From Amycolatopsis eburnea (lineage in GTDB: Bacteria; Actinomycetota; Actinomycetes; Mycobacteriales; Pseudonocardiaceae), in the NCBI RefSeq assembly GCF_003937945.1, contig NZ_RSEC01000055.1, positions 107,996-171,995 on the forward strand: DNA of 64,000 nucleotides. The letters run 5' to 3'. This document shows, in pieces, positions 53,011-61,527 of this stretch. Within the stretch, counting starts at the first letter, position 1. Each line of letters opens with the position of its first letter. The translations under genes and the position numbers were made by a program. The notes below the pieces were generated by a model. The model made no database searches. It worked only from the letters and a program-made list of their open reading frames with translations, and had not been told where the DNA came from.

Positions 53011-53976
53011 TCAGTCCACCGGCACACCCGCCGCCGCATTGGCCCGTGCGGCCAGCACCTTCAACCGTTCGGCCAGTTCCACCGGCTCCTCGACCGTGAA
53101 CGCGCACCCCAGCGCCAGCAGCCGGAACGCGAGCCAGTCCAGGGTGTCCGCGTGACTCCGCCACCGGCACCGGCCGTCCCCGAGGTCGGTCAGCTCGCCG
53201 GCCGCCACGCCGAGCCGGCCCGCGATCTGCGTGGCCGGTTCGCCCAGCACCGCCACCGCGCGGTACGTCGGCGCGAGGTCGTAGAGCCGGTCGAGGACAT
53301 ATGCCGCGAGGTCCGCGGCGGGCGGTTGCCGGGGGACCACCCGGCCGCCGGTCGCCTGGGCGTCGCGGACGCGGTCGGCGCGGAAAACCCGCCAGTCCGC
53401 CCGGTCGAGGTCGTAGGCCACCAGGTACCACCGGCGCCCCGCGGCGACCAGCCGGAGCGGCTCGGCCCGGCGGCGGGTCTCCGCCCCGTCGTTCGCCCGG
53501 TACCGGAAGCGGACCGTCTCGTGGTTGGCGATCGCGCCGGCGAACACCGTCAGCTGCGCGGGGTCGACGACGGGCCCGGTGGCCGCCACGGCGACCGTCG
53601 CCGTGCCGATCGTGCCCACCCGGCGGCGCAACCGCGCGGGCAGCACCTGCTCCAGCTTCGCCAGTGCCCGCACGGACGCTTCCTCGATCCCGGAAACGGA
53701 CTGTCCCGCGGCGGTCCGCAGTCCCACGGCGATCGCGACGGCTTCGTCGTCGTCGAGCACCAGCGGCGGCATCGCGGTGCCCGCGACCAGCCGGTACCCG
53801 CCCGCGACACCACGGCTGGCCTCGACCGGGTAGCCCAGGTCGCGCAGCCGGTCGATGTCGCGGCGGATGGTGCGCGGGCTGACCCCGAGCCGTCCGGCCA
53901 GCTCGCTGCCCGGCCACTCCCGGGGTGTCTGGAGCAGCGAAAGGAGGCCGAGCAGCCGGGCCGGGGTGTCCGTCAT
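53011..53976 (-). CDS. HTH/WYL domain transcriptional regulator (YafY-like)
   Basis: A 321-residue regulator. N-terminal winged helix (RLLGLLSLLQTPREWPGSELAGRLGVSPRTIRRDIDRLRDLGYPVEASRGVAGGYRL) and central WYL-type domain (ETVRFRYRANDGAETRRRAEPLRLVAAGRRWYLVAYDLDRADWRVFRADRV), ending in a WCX extension. WYL domains sense small ligands or nucleic acid. Start ATG at 53976, 83 bases before argC in the opposite direction; no sign that it regulates argC. Confidence 0.92.
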   Translation of the reverse strand: MTDTPARLLGLLSLLQTPREWPGSELAGRLGVSPRTIRRDIDRLRDLGYPVEASRGVAGGYRLVAGTAMPPLVLDDDEAVAIAVGLRTAAGQSVSGIEEASVRALAKLEQVLPARLRRRVGTIGTATVAVAATGPVVDPAQLTVFAGAIANHETVRFRYRANDGAETRRRAEPLRLVAAGRRWYLVAYDLDRADWRVFRADRVRDAQATGGRVVPRQPPAADLAAYVLDRLYDLAPTYRAVAVLGEPATQIAGRLGVAAGELTDLGDGRCRWRSHADTLDWLAFRLLALGCAFTVEEPVELAERLKVLAARANAAAGVPVD

Positions 53977-54023
53977 GCGCTCAGCATCCCAAGGTGGCGG
54001 GCACCACTTCCCGGTAAACCTGT

Positions 54024-54052
54024 TTGTTTAGCCTTGCAAGGGCGTGCATAAT
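54024..54052 (+). promoter_or_regulatory. argC promoter (leaderless)
   Basis: -35 TTGTTT at 54024-54029, a 17-base spacer and -10 CATAAT at 54047-54052. Transcription would begin around 54059-54060, that is at the argC start codon, which has no ribosome binding site: a leaderless mRNA is likely. Confidence 0.6.
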
Positions 54053-54058
54053 CATGCG
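54045..54058. promoter_or_regulatory. ARG box (ArgR operator)
   Basis: TGCATAATCATGCG contains the inverted repeat GCAT/ATGC around an A/T-rich core, like ArgR operators of other bacteria. It covers the -10 element of the argC promoter, so ArgR (encoded in the operon) with arginine should block polymerase directly. Confidence 0.65.
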
Positions 54059-54059
54059 T

Positions 54060-55088
54060 ATGACGGTGAACATCGCGGTGGCCGGAGCCAGCGGGTACGC
54101 GGGTGGCGAACTGCTGCGCCTGCTGCTGACCCATCCCGAGGTCGAGATCGGCGCACTCACGGCCGCCAGCAGCGCGGGCACCAGACTCGGCGTCCACCAG
54201 CCCCACCTCGTCCCCCTCGCCGACCGCGTCCTCGCCGAGACGACGCCGGAGACCCTCGCCGGGCACGACGTCGTCTTCCTGGCGCTGCCGCACGGGCACT
54301 CCGCCGAGATCGCGGCGCAGCTCGGCCCGGACGTCCTGGTCGTCGACCTCGGCGCCGACCACCGCCTGGCCGACCCGGCCGACTGGCAGCGCTGGTACGG
54401 CGGCGAGCACGCCGGCCAGTGGCCGTACGGTCTGCCGGAACTGCCCGGCGCCCGCGAGCGGCTCGCCGGCACCAAGCGCGTCGCCGTGCCCGGCTGCTTC
54501 CCGACCGGCGGGTCGCTGGCCCTCGCGCCCGCGTTCACCGCCGGGCTGATCGAGTCGGACGTCACGGTCGTGGCGGTCACCGGCACCTCCGGCGCGGGCA
54601 AGAGCCTCAAGCCGAACCTGCTCGGCTCCGAGGTGATGGGCTCGGCGAGCGCGTACGGCGTCGGCGGCGCCCACCGCCACACCCCGGAGTTCGCGCAGAA
54701 CCTCTCGGCCGTCGCGGGGGAGCGGGTCACCGTGTCCTTCACCCCGGTCCTCGCGCCGATGCCCCGCGGCATCCTCACCACGGCGAGCGCGCCGCTGAAG
54801 GGCGACGTCGACGAAGCCGCGGTCCGCGAGGCCTACGAGAAGGCCTACGACGCGGAGCCGTTCGTCCAGCTGCTGCCGGCCGGCGCCTGGCCGACGACGT
54901 CGGCGACGCTCGGCTCGAACAACGTCCAGCTGCAGGTCACGGTCGACGCCGACGCGAAGCGCCTGGTCGTCGTCGCCGCGATCGACAACCTGACCAAGGG
55001 CACCGCCGGCGGTGCCGTCCAGTCGATGAACCTGGCCCTCGGCCTCCCCGAGACCACCGGCCTTTCCACCGTAGGAGTGGCACCGTGA
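54060..55088 (+). CDS. argC: N-acetyl-gamma-glutamyl-phosphate reductase
   Basis: Third step of arginine synthesis, an NADPH-dependent reductase. 342 residues from ATG 54060; ATG 54054 is two codons earlier. Rossmann motif VAGASGYAGGELLRLL, catalytic Cys in VAVPGCFPTGG, then TGTSGAGKSLKPNLLGSEVMGSASAYGVGGAHRHTPE and the C-terminal AIDNLTKGTAGGAVQSMNLALGL. First gene of the argCJBDFR-H operon, with an ARG box over its promoter. Confidence 0.97.
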   Translation: MTVNIAVAGASGYAGGELLRLLLTHPEVEIGALTAASSAGTRLGVHQPHLVPLADRVLAETTPETLAGHDVVFLALPHGHSAEIAAQLGPDVLVVDLGADHRLADPADWQRWYGGEHAGQWPYGLPELPGARERLAGTKRVAVPGCFPTGGSLALAPAFTAGLIESDVTVVAVTGTSGAGKSLKPNLLGSEVMGSASAYGVGGAHRHTPEFAQNLSAVAGERVTVSFTPVLAPMPRGILTTASAPLKGDVDEAAVREAYEKAYDAEPFVQLLPAGAWPTTSATLGSNNVQLQVTVDADAKRLVVVAAIDNLTKGTAGGAVQSMNLALGLPETTGLSTVGVAP

Positions 55089-56245
55089 CCGTCACCGGCC
55101 CCCAGGGCTTCCGCGCCGCCGGCGTCGCCGCCGGGATCAAGGCTTCCGGCGCGCTCGACCTCACGCTGGTCGTCAACGACGGCCCGCTGGACGTCGCGGC
55201 CGGCGTGTTCACCCGCAACGTCATCAAGGCCGCGCCGGTGCTGTGGTCGCAGGAGGTGCTGAAGCAGCAGCGGCTCAAGGCCGTCGTCCTCAACTCGGGC
55301 GGCGCCAATGCGGCGACCGGGCCCGGCGGCTTCCAGGACACCCACGCCACCGCCGAAAAGGTCGCCGAAGTCCTGCAGGCAGGCGCGATCGAGGTCGCGG
55401 TCTGCTCCACCGGCCTGATCGGCGAGCGGCTGCCGATGGACGCCGTCCTGTCCGGCGTGGACACCGCCTTCAAAGCGCTGGACGCGAGCGCCGAAGCGAG
55501 CCTGAACGCGGCCACCGGCGTGATGACCACCGACACGAAACCGAAGCAGGCCTTCGCGAAGCACGACGGCGGCTGGAGCGTCGGCGGCTTCGCCAAGGGC
55601 GCGGGCATGCTCGCGCCGAACCTCGCCACCATGCTCTCGGTCCTGACCACCGACGCCGTGGTGGACAAGGAAACCCTCGACCGGGCGCTGCGCGCGGCGA
55701 CCCGCGTGACCTTCGACCGGCTCGACGTCGACGGCGGCACGTCCACCAACGACACCGTGCTGGTCCTGGCGTCCGGCGCCAGCGGGGTCGAGCCGACCGA
55801 ACTGGAACTCACCGAGCTGCTCACCAAGGTGAGCCTCGACCTCGTGCTGCAGCTGCGCGCGGATTCCGAAGGCGCCACGAAGGACGTCAACATCACCGTC
55901 CAGGGCGCCGAGTCCGAGACCGACGCGATCGCGGTCGCCCGCACGATCGCCGAGGACAACCTGGTCAAGACCGCGCTCTTCGGCTCCGATCCCAACTGGG
56001 GCCGGATCGCCATGGCGCTCGGCCGGGTCCCGGCCCGGATCGACCCGGAGACGGTGTCGATCACGATCAACGGCGTCACCCTGTTCGCCCAGGGCATGCC
56101 TGCCGCCGACCGGACCGCGGCGGACCTCACCGCGCGGGCGATCGAGATCGTCGTCGACCTCGGCGTCGGCACCGAAGCGGCCACCGTCTACACCACGGAT
56201 CTTTCCCACGGTTACGTCGAAGAGAACAGCGCGTACTCCTCATGA
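55085..56245 (+). CDS. argJ: Bifunctional ornithine acetyltransferase / N-acetylglutamate synthase
   Basis: A 386-residue enzyme that recycles the acetyl group from N-acetylornithine to glutamate. It is made as a precursor cleaved before Thr in the conserved NAATGVMTTDTKPK. Other marks are VLNSGGANAATGPGG, GGFAKGAGMLAPNLATMLSVLTTDA and FGSDPNWGRIAMALG. GTG start overlaps the argC stop by four bases; its stop overlaps argB likewise. Confidence 0.97.
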   Translation: MTVTGPQGFRAAGVAAGIKASGALDLTLVVNDGPLDVAAGVFTRNVIKAAPVLWSQEVLKQQRLKAVVLNSGGANAATGPGGFQDTHATAEKVAEVLQAGAIEVAVCSTGLIGERLPMDAVLSGVDTAFKALDASAEASLNAATGVMTTDTKPKQAFAKHDGGWSVGGFAKGAGMLAPNLATMLSVLTTDAVVDKETLDRALRAATRVTFDRLDVDGGTSTNDTVLVLASGASGVEPTELELTELLTKVSLDLVLQLRADSEGATKDVNITVQGAESETDAIAVARTIAEDNLVKTALFGSDPNWGRIAMALGRVPARIDPETVSITINGVTLFAQGMPAADRTAADLTARAIEIVVDLGVGTEAATVYTTDLSHGYVEENSAYSS

Positions 56246-57159
56246 ACCAGGAGGCTCTGATTTCCGCGGACGAAAGACTCGCGACGGCGGCCGAAAAGGC
56301 CGGGGTCCTGATCGAAGCGCTGCCCTGGCTGCAGCGCTTCCACGGCGCCACCGTGGTGGTGAAGTACGGCGGCAACGCCATGATCGACGACCAGCTGAAG
56401 GCGGCCTTCGCCGAGGACATGGTGTTCCTGCGGCTGGCCGGCCTGCGCCCGGTCGTCGTCCACGGCGGTGGCCCGCAGATCACGGCGATGCTCACCCGCC
56501 TCGGCGTCGAAGGCGAGTTCAAGGGCGGCCTCCGGGTCACCACGCCGGAGACGATGGACATCGTCCGGATGGTGCTCACCGGCCAGGTCAGCCGCGAGCT
56601 CGTCGGGCTGATCAACGCCCACGGCCCGTACGCGGTCGGCATCTCCGGCGAAGACGCGCGGCTGTTCACCGCCGAGCGCAAGCAAGCCACTGTGGACGGT
56701 GAGCAGGTCGACATCGGGCTGGTCGGCGAGGTCGCCGAGGTCAACCCGGACGCGGTGCTCGACATCGTCAACGCCGGGCGCATCCCGGTCGTCTCCACCG
56801 TCGCCCCGGACGTCGAGGGCGTCGTGCACAACGTCAACGCCGACACCGCGGCGGGCGCGCTGGCGGCCGCGCTGGGCGCCGAAAAGCTCGTCGTGCTCAC
56901 CGACGTCGAGGGCTTGTACGCGAACTGGCCCGACCGGTCGTCGCTGATCGACCGCATCCGCGTCGACCGCCTCGAGACCATGCTGCCCGGCCTGGCCAGC
57001 GGCATGATCCCGAAGATGGAGGCGTGCGTGCGCGCCATCCGCGGCGGCGTGCGCCGGGCGCACGTGATCGACGGCCGCCTCGCCCATTCGGTGCTCCTGG
57101 AAGTCTTCACCTCGAGGGGCATCGGCACCATGGTCTTCCCCGAAACGGAGCTCCCGTGA
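56242..57159 (+). CDS. argB: Acetylglutamate kinase
   Basis: A 305-residue amino-acid kinase that phosphorylates N-acetylglutamate, normally the arginine-inhibited step. It has VVVKYGGNAM, VVVHGGGPQITAML, GLINAHGPYAVGISGEDARL and NADTAAGALAAALGAEKLVVLTDVEGLY. The N-terminal helix (residues ~1-25) before the kinase core is the feature that usually gives the hexameric, arginine-sensitive form. ATGA overlap with argJ. Confidence 0.97.
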   Translation: MNQEALISADERLATAAEKAGVLIEALPWLQRFHGATVVVKYGGNAMIDDQLKAAFAEDMVFLRLAGLRPVVVHGGGPQITAMLTRLGVEGEFKGGLRVTTPETMDIVRMVLTGQVSRELVGLINAHGPYAVGISGEDARLFTAERKQATVDGEQVDIGLVGEVAEVNPDAVLDIVNAGRIPVVSTVAPDVEGVVHNVNADTAAGALAAALGAEKLVVLTDVEGLYANWPDRSSLIDRIRVDRLETMLPGLASGMIPKMEACVRAIRGGVRRAHVIDGRLAHSVLLEVFTSRGIGTMVFPETELP

Positions 57160-58358
57160 CCGACCTCAAGTCCAATGTGGACGGCCAGCAGCACTGGCAG
57201 TCCGCCCTGATGGACAACTACGGCACCCCGGCGCTGACGCTCGTGCGCGGTGAAGGCGCGAAGGTCTGGGACGCCGACGGCAAGGAGTACGTCGACCTGC
57301 TCGGCGGCATCGCCGTCAACGCACTGGGCCACGCCCACCCGGCGGTCGTCGAAGCCGTCACCGCGCAGATCAAGCAGCTCGGCCACACCTCGAACCTGTA
57401 CGTCAACCCGGTCGCCGTCGAGCTCGCCGAAGCACTGCTCGACGTCGCCGGCCTCGCCGGCAACGGCCGGGTGCTGTTCGTCAACTCCGGCGCCGAGGCC
57501 AACGAAGCCGCGCTGAAGATCAGCCGGCTGACCGGGCGCACCAAGGTGATCGCCGCCGAAGGCGCGTTCCACGGCCGGACCATGGGCGCGCTGACGCTCA
57601 CCGGCCAGCCCGGCAAGCGCGACCCCTTCAAGCCGCTGGTGCCCGGGGTGGAGCACGTCCCGTACGGGGACGTCGCGGCGCTCAAGGCCGCCGTGGACAC
57701 CGACACCGCGGCCGTCTTCCTCGAGCCGGTGCTGGGCGAGGCCGGGGTGTTCCCGGCGCCCGACGGCTACCTGCAGGCCGCCCGCGAGATCACCAAGGCC
57801 ACCGGCACGCTGCTGGTGCTCGACGAGGTGCAGACCGGCATCGGCAGGCTCGGCACCTGGTTCGGCTACCAGCAGGCCGGCATCGTCCCGGACGTGATCA
57901 CCCTGGCCAAGGGCCTCGGCGGCGGGCTGCCGCTGGGCGCGGTCATCGGCGTCGGCGCGGCGGGCGACCTGCTCAAGCCGGGCCACCACGGCACGACCTT
58001 CGGCGGCAACCCGGTGTGCTGCGCCGCCGGCCTGGCCGTGCTGAAGACCATCGCCGCGGACGGTCTCCTCGACCACGTCTCCGCGCTGGGCAAGGACATC
58101 GCGGCCGGCGTCGAGGCGCTCGGCCACCCGCTGGTCGCCGGGGTGCGCGGGGCCGGCCTGCTGCTCGGCATCGCACTGAAGCAGCCGGTCTCGGCGGCGG
58201 TCGCGAAGGCCGTCCAGGACGCCGGTTACCTCGTCAACCCGATCGCCCCGGAGACGATCCGGCTCGCGCCGCCGCTCGTGCTCGACGGCGAGCAGGTCGA
58301 AGGCTTCCTCGCCGCACTCCCGAACGCGCTCGACTCCACCACGAAGGACTCCGACTGA
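57156..58358 (+). CDS. argD: Acetylornithine aminotransferase
   Basis: A 400-residue class III PLP aminotransferase. It has EYVDLLGGIAVNALGHAHPAV, FVNSGAEANEAALKISRL, AFHGRTMGALTLTGQPGKRDPF, LLVLDEVQTGIGRLGTWF and the cofactor Lys in VITLAKGLGGGLPLGAVIG. GTG start overlaps argB by four bases; stop TGA shares a base with the argF ATG. Confidence 0.97.
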   Translation: MTDLKSNVDGQQHWQSALMDNYGTPALTLVRGEGAKVWDADGKEYVDLLGGIAVNALGHAHPAVVEAVTAQIKQLGHTSNLYVNPVAVELAEALLDVAGLAGNGRVLFVNSGAEANEAALKISRLTGRTKVIAAEGAFHGRTMGALTLTGQPGKRDPFKPLVPGVEHVPYGDVAALKAAVDTDTAAVFLEPVLGEAGVFPAPDGYLQAAREITKATGTLLVLDEVQTGIGRLGTWFGYQQAGIVPDVITLAKGLGGGLPLGAVIGVGAAGDLLKPGHHGTTFGGNPVCCAAGLAVLKTIAADGLLDHVSALGKDIAAGVEALGHPLVAGVRGAGLLLGIALKQPVSAAVAKAVQDAGYLVNPIAPETIRLAPPLVLDGEQVEGFLAALPNALDSTTKDSD

Positions 58359-59284
58359 TGCTCCGCCACTTCCTCCGCGACGACGACGTCAGTCCCGCCG
58401 AGCAGAAGGCCATCCTCGACCTCGCCGACGCGCTGAAGGCCGACCCGCTGGGCACCAAGACCCTGGCGGGCAAGTCGATCACGGCGATCTTCGAGAAGAA
58501 CTCGACGCGCACCCGGTTCTCGTTCGAGGTCGGCATCAGCCAGCTCGGCGGGCACCCGGTGATCGTCGACGGCCGCTCGATGCAGCTCGGCCGCGAGGAG
58601 ACCATCGAAGACACCTCGCGCGTGCTGTCCCGGTACGTCGACGGGATCGTGTGGCGGACCTTCGCCCAGAAGCGCATCGAGGCGATGGCCTCCGCGGCGT
58701 CGATCCCGGTGGTCAACGCGCTCACCGACGAGTTCCACCCGTGCCAGGCGCTCACCGACCTGATGACCATCCGGGAGCGCAAGGGGAAGCTCGCCGGGCT
58801 GACGCTGGTCTACCTCGGTGACGGCGCCAACAACATGGCGCACTCGCTGCTGCTCGCCGGGGTCACCGCCGGGATGCACGTCCGGGTGGTCTCGCCGCTC
58901 GGGTTCCAGCCCGACCAGCAGGTCATGCTCGACGCCAAGAAGCGGGGCGAGGAGACCGGCGGCACGGCCACCGTCTTCACCGACCCGTACGAGGCGGTCG
59001 GCGGCGCGGACGTGCTCGTCACCGACACGTGGACGTCGATGGGGCAGGAGAACGACGGCCTCGACCGGGTCGGGCCGTTCCGGGCGCTCCAGGTCAACGC
59101 CGAGCTGCTCAAGAAAGCGGCGGACGACGCGATCGTGCTGCACTGCCTGCCCGCGCACCGCGGCTGGGAGATCACCGACGAGGTGATCGACGGCCCGGCC
59201 AGCGCGGTGTGGGACGAGGCCGAGAACCGCCTGCACGCCCAGAAGGCCTTGCTGGTCTGGCTCTTCGAAGAGAGCCGGCGATGA
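58358..59284 (+). CDS. argF: Ornithine carbamoyltransferase
   Basis: A 308-residue enzyme making citrulline from ornithine and carbamoyl phosphate. Carbamoyl-phosphate motif EKNSTRTRFSFEVG, FHPCQALTD, ornithine loop DTWTSMGQE and catalytic Cys in HCLPAHRGWEI. Start ATG in TGATG overlap with argD. Anabolic type, given its operon. Confidence 0.97.
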   Translation: MLRHFLRDDDVSPAEQKAILDLADALKADPLGTKTLAGKSITAIFEKNSTRTRFSFEVGISQLGGHPVIVDGRSMQLGREETIEDTSRVLSRYVDGIVWRTFAQKRIEAMASAASIPVVNALTDEFHPCQALTDLMTIRERKGKLAGLTLVYLGDGANNMAHSLLLAGVTAGMHVRVVSPLGFQPDQQVMLDAKKRGEETGGTATVFTDPYEAVGGADVLVTDTWTSMGQENDGLDRVGPFRALQVNAELLKKAADDAIVLHCLPAHRGWEITDEVIDGPASAVWDEAENRLHAQKALLVWLFEESRR

Positions 59285-59781
59285 CCAGCAGCCGGGTGGG
59301 GCGGCAGGCGCGGATCACCGAACTGGTGTCCACCATGACCATCCGCAGCCAGACCGAGCTGGCCAAGCTGCTGGCCGCCGAAGGCATCGAGGTCACGCAG
59401 GCGACGCTGTCGCGCGATCTCGACGAGCTCGGCGCGGTCAAGCTGCGCGGTCCGGACTCGGGGGCGCCGGTCTACGTGATCCCCGAGGACGGCAGCCCGG
59501 TCCGCGGGGTGCAGGGCGGGACGTCGCGGCTCTCCCGGCTGCTGGCCGAGCTGATGGTCTCGGCGGACTCGTCCGGCAACCTGATGGTGCTGCGGACCCC
59601 GCCGGGCGCGGCGCAGTTCCTCGCCAGCGCGATCGACCGGGCCGCCCTGGAGGAGGTCGTCGGCTCGATCGCCGGGGACGACACGGTCGCGGTCATCGCC
59701 CGGGAACCCCTGACGGGCAAAGAACTCGCGGAGCGCTTCGCCGCTCTCGCCCAGCGATCGGCGGACGAAGGGTCGTCATGA
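59281..59781 (+). CDS. argR: Arginine repressor
   Basis: A 166-residue hexameric repressor. The N-terminal winged helix (RQARITELVSTMTIRSQTELAKLLAAEGIEVTQATLSRDLDELGAVKLR) and C-terminal arginine-binding domain (GNLMVLRTPPGAAQFLASAIDRAALEEVVGSIAGDDTVAVIA) with the GDDT motif are intact. It is inside the operon it controls; the ARG box at 54045 is its probable target. ATGA overlap with argF. Confidence 0.96.
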   Translation: MTSSRVGRQARITELVSTMTIRSQTELAKLLAAEGIEVTQATLSRDLDELGAVKLRGPDSGAPVYVIPEDGSPVRGVQGGTSRLSRLLAELMVSADSSGNLMVLRTPPGAAQFLASAIDRAALEEVVGSIAGDDTVAVIAREPLTGKELAERFAALAQRSADEGSS

Positions 59782-60041
59782 CCGCTCTCGCCGACATCTT
59801 CCCGGCCGAGGGCGAGTTCCTCGCGCCGGACGAGGTCGTGATCACCTTCGACCACGGGATCCCGGTGGCGATCGACGGCGAGACCGTCTCCGTCGCCGAA
59901 GCCCGCCGGATGCTGAGCGCGCGCGGCGAGGCGCAGCGGATCGGCCGCGGCGAAGCGTGCGCCGCACTCGAACGGCGGACCGGCCGCGGATGTGCCAGTG
60001 TCCGCCTGGTCCTGTACGACGGCCGGATCACGGTCGCCTGA
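59778..60041 (+). pseudogene. argG remnant: 87-codon in-frame ORF with two argininosuccinate-synthase segments
   Basis: This short ORF occupies the place where mycobacteria have argG. Residues ~16-45 (APDEVVITFDHGIPVAIDGE) match the middle of ArgG (PDEVIVGFERGVPVSVDGKP in M. tuberculosis, as I recall), and residues 73-87 (ASVRLVLYDGRITVA) match its late segment (GEVRLVLHGGHIAVNG). The N-terminal PP-loop ATPase domain (SGGLDTS) and most of the synthetase domain are missing, so it cannot make argininosuccinate. The frame is intact, starts with ATG and overlaps the argR stop by four bases. It may be a decayed relic kept for translation coupling or a small protein with a new role. A complete argG must be elsewhere. 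Confidence 0.75.
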
Positions 60042-60071
60042 ACACCTGAAAACCGAGGAGAAGCGAGAACA

Positions 60072-61487
60072 GTGAGCGGGAACGAGCAGCCGGTCCAGCT
60101 GTGGGGCGGCCGGTTCGCCAGCGGTCCGGCGGAGGCCATGGCCGCGCTGAGCGCGTCGACGCACTTCGACTGGCGGCTGGCGCCCTACGACATCGCCGGC
60201 TCCCGCGCGCACGCCCGCGTGCTGCGCAAGGCGGGCCTGCTCACCGAAGACGAGCTGACGGGCATGCTGACCGCGCTGGACGCGCTGGCCAAGGACGTCG
60301 CGTCGGGGGCGTTCACCCCGACGATCGCGGACGAGGACGTGCACACGGCCCTCGAGCGCGGCCTGCTCGAGCGGGCGGGCACCGAGCTCGGCGGCAAGCT
60401 GCGGGCCGGCCGGTCGCGCAACGACCAGGTGGCGACGCTGTTCCGGATGTGGCTGCGCGACGCCGCCCGCCGGGTCGTCGCCGGCACCCTGGATGTCGTC
60501 GACGCGCTGGTCTCGCAGGCCAAGCGGCACCCGGACGCGATCCTGCCCGGCCGCACGCATCTGCAGCACGCCCAGCCGGTGCTGCTCGCGCACCACCTGA
60601 TGGCTCACGGCCAGGCCCTGCTTCGCGACGTCTCGCGGCTGCAGGACTGGGACGCCCGCACGGCCGAGTCGCCGTACGGCTCGGGCGCGCTCGCCGGCTC
60701 GTCGCTGGGCCTCGACCCGGAGGCCGTCGCCGCGGAGCTGGGCTTCACGACCAGCGTCGAGAACTCGATCGACGGCACCGCTTCGCGTGACTTCGTCGCC
60801 GAGTTCGCGTTCGCCGTCGCCATGCTCTCGGTCAACCTGTCCCGGATCGCCGAAGAGGTGATCATCTGGAACACCGCCGAGTTCGGCTACGTGACGCTGG
60901 ACGACGCCTGGGCGACCGGCAGTTCGATCATGCCGCAGAAGAAGAACCCGGACGTCGCCGAGCTGACCCGCGGCAAGGCGGGCCGGCTGATCGGCAACCT
61001 CACCGGCCTGCTCGCCACGCTGAAGGCGCAGCCGCTGGCCTACAACCGCGACCTGCAGGAGGACAAGGAGCCGGTGTTCGACTCGGTCGAGCAGCTCGAG
61101 CTCCTGTTCCCGGCGATCGCGGGCATGCTCGCCACCCTGACCTTCCACACCGACCGGCTCGCCGAGCTCGCGCCGGCCGGGTTCACGCTGGCCACCGACA
61201 TCGCGGAGTGGCTGGTGCGCCAGGGCGTGCCGTTCCGCGTCGCGCACGAAGCGGCGGGCGAAAGCGTTCGCGTCGCCGAGGCTCGTGGCGTCGGCTTGGA
61301 CGAGCTCACCGACGAGGAGTTCGAGAAGATCAACCCGGCGCTCACGCCCGAGGTGCGCGCGGTCCTCACCGTCGAAGGCTCGGTGAAGTCCCGCAACGCC
61401 CGGGGCGGGACGGCGCCGGAGCGCGTCGCCGAACAGCGCGACCGGCTGGAGGAGCGCGTCACCGCGGCCCGCCAGTGGCTCGGCTGA
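60072..61487 (+). CDS. argH: Argininosuccinate lyase
   Basis: A 471-residue enzyme splitting argininosuccinate into arginine and fumarate. Fumarase/aspartase-superfamily marks are LWGGRFASGPAEAMAALSAS, DEDVHTALERGL, RSRNDQVATLFRMWLRD, GRTHLQHAQPVLLAHHLMAHG and the catalytic loop GSSIMPQKKNPDVAELTRGKAG. GTG start with GAGGAG upstream, 30 bases after the argG remnant. Last gene of the arginine operon. Confidence 0.97.
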   Translation: MSGNEQPVQLWGGRFASGPAEAMAALSASTHFDWRLAPYDIAGSRAHARVLRKAGLLTEDELTGMLTALDALAKDVASGAFTPTIADEDVHTALERGLLERAGTELGGKLRAGRSRNDQVATLFRMWLRDAARRVVAGTLDVVDALVSQAKRHPDAILPGRTHLQHAQPVLLAHHLMAHGQALLRDVSRLQDWDARTAESPYGSGALAGSSLGLDPEAVAAELGFTTSVENSIDGTASRDFVAEFAFAVAMLSVNLSRIAEEVIIWNTAEFGYVTLDDAWATGSSIMPQKKNPDVAELTRGKAGRLIGNLTGLLATLKAQPLAYNRDLQEDKEPVFDSVEQLELLFPAIAGMLATLTFHTDRLAELAPAGFTLATDIAEWLVRQGVPFRVAHEAAGESVRVAEARGVGLDELTDEEFEKINPALTPEVRAVLTVEGSVKSRNARGGTAPERVAEQRDRLEERVTAARQWLG

Positions 61488-61527
61488 CCCGCTGGTTAGG
61501 CTCGGCCGGGTCACCGGGACGAGGGGA

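Noticed and set aside
52769..53155. A 128-codon plus-strand ORF running into the WYL regulator region
   Set aside because: No ribosome binding site or conserved pattern, and it overlaps the supported minus-strand gene.
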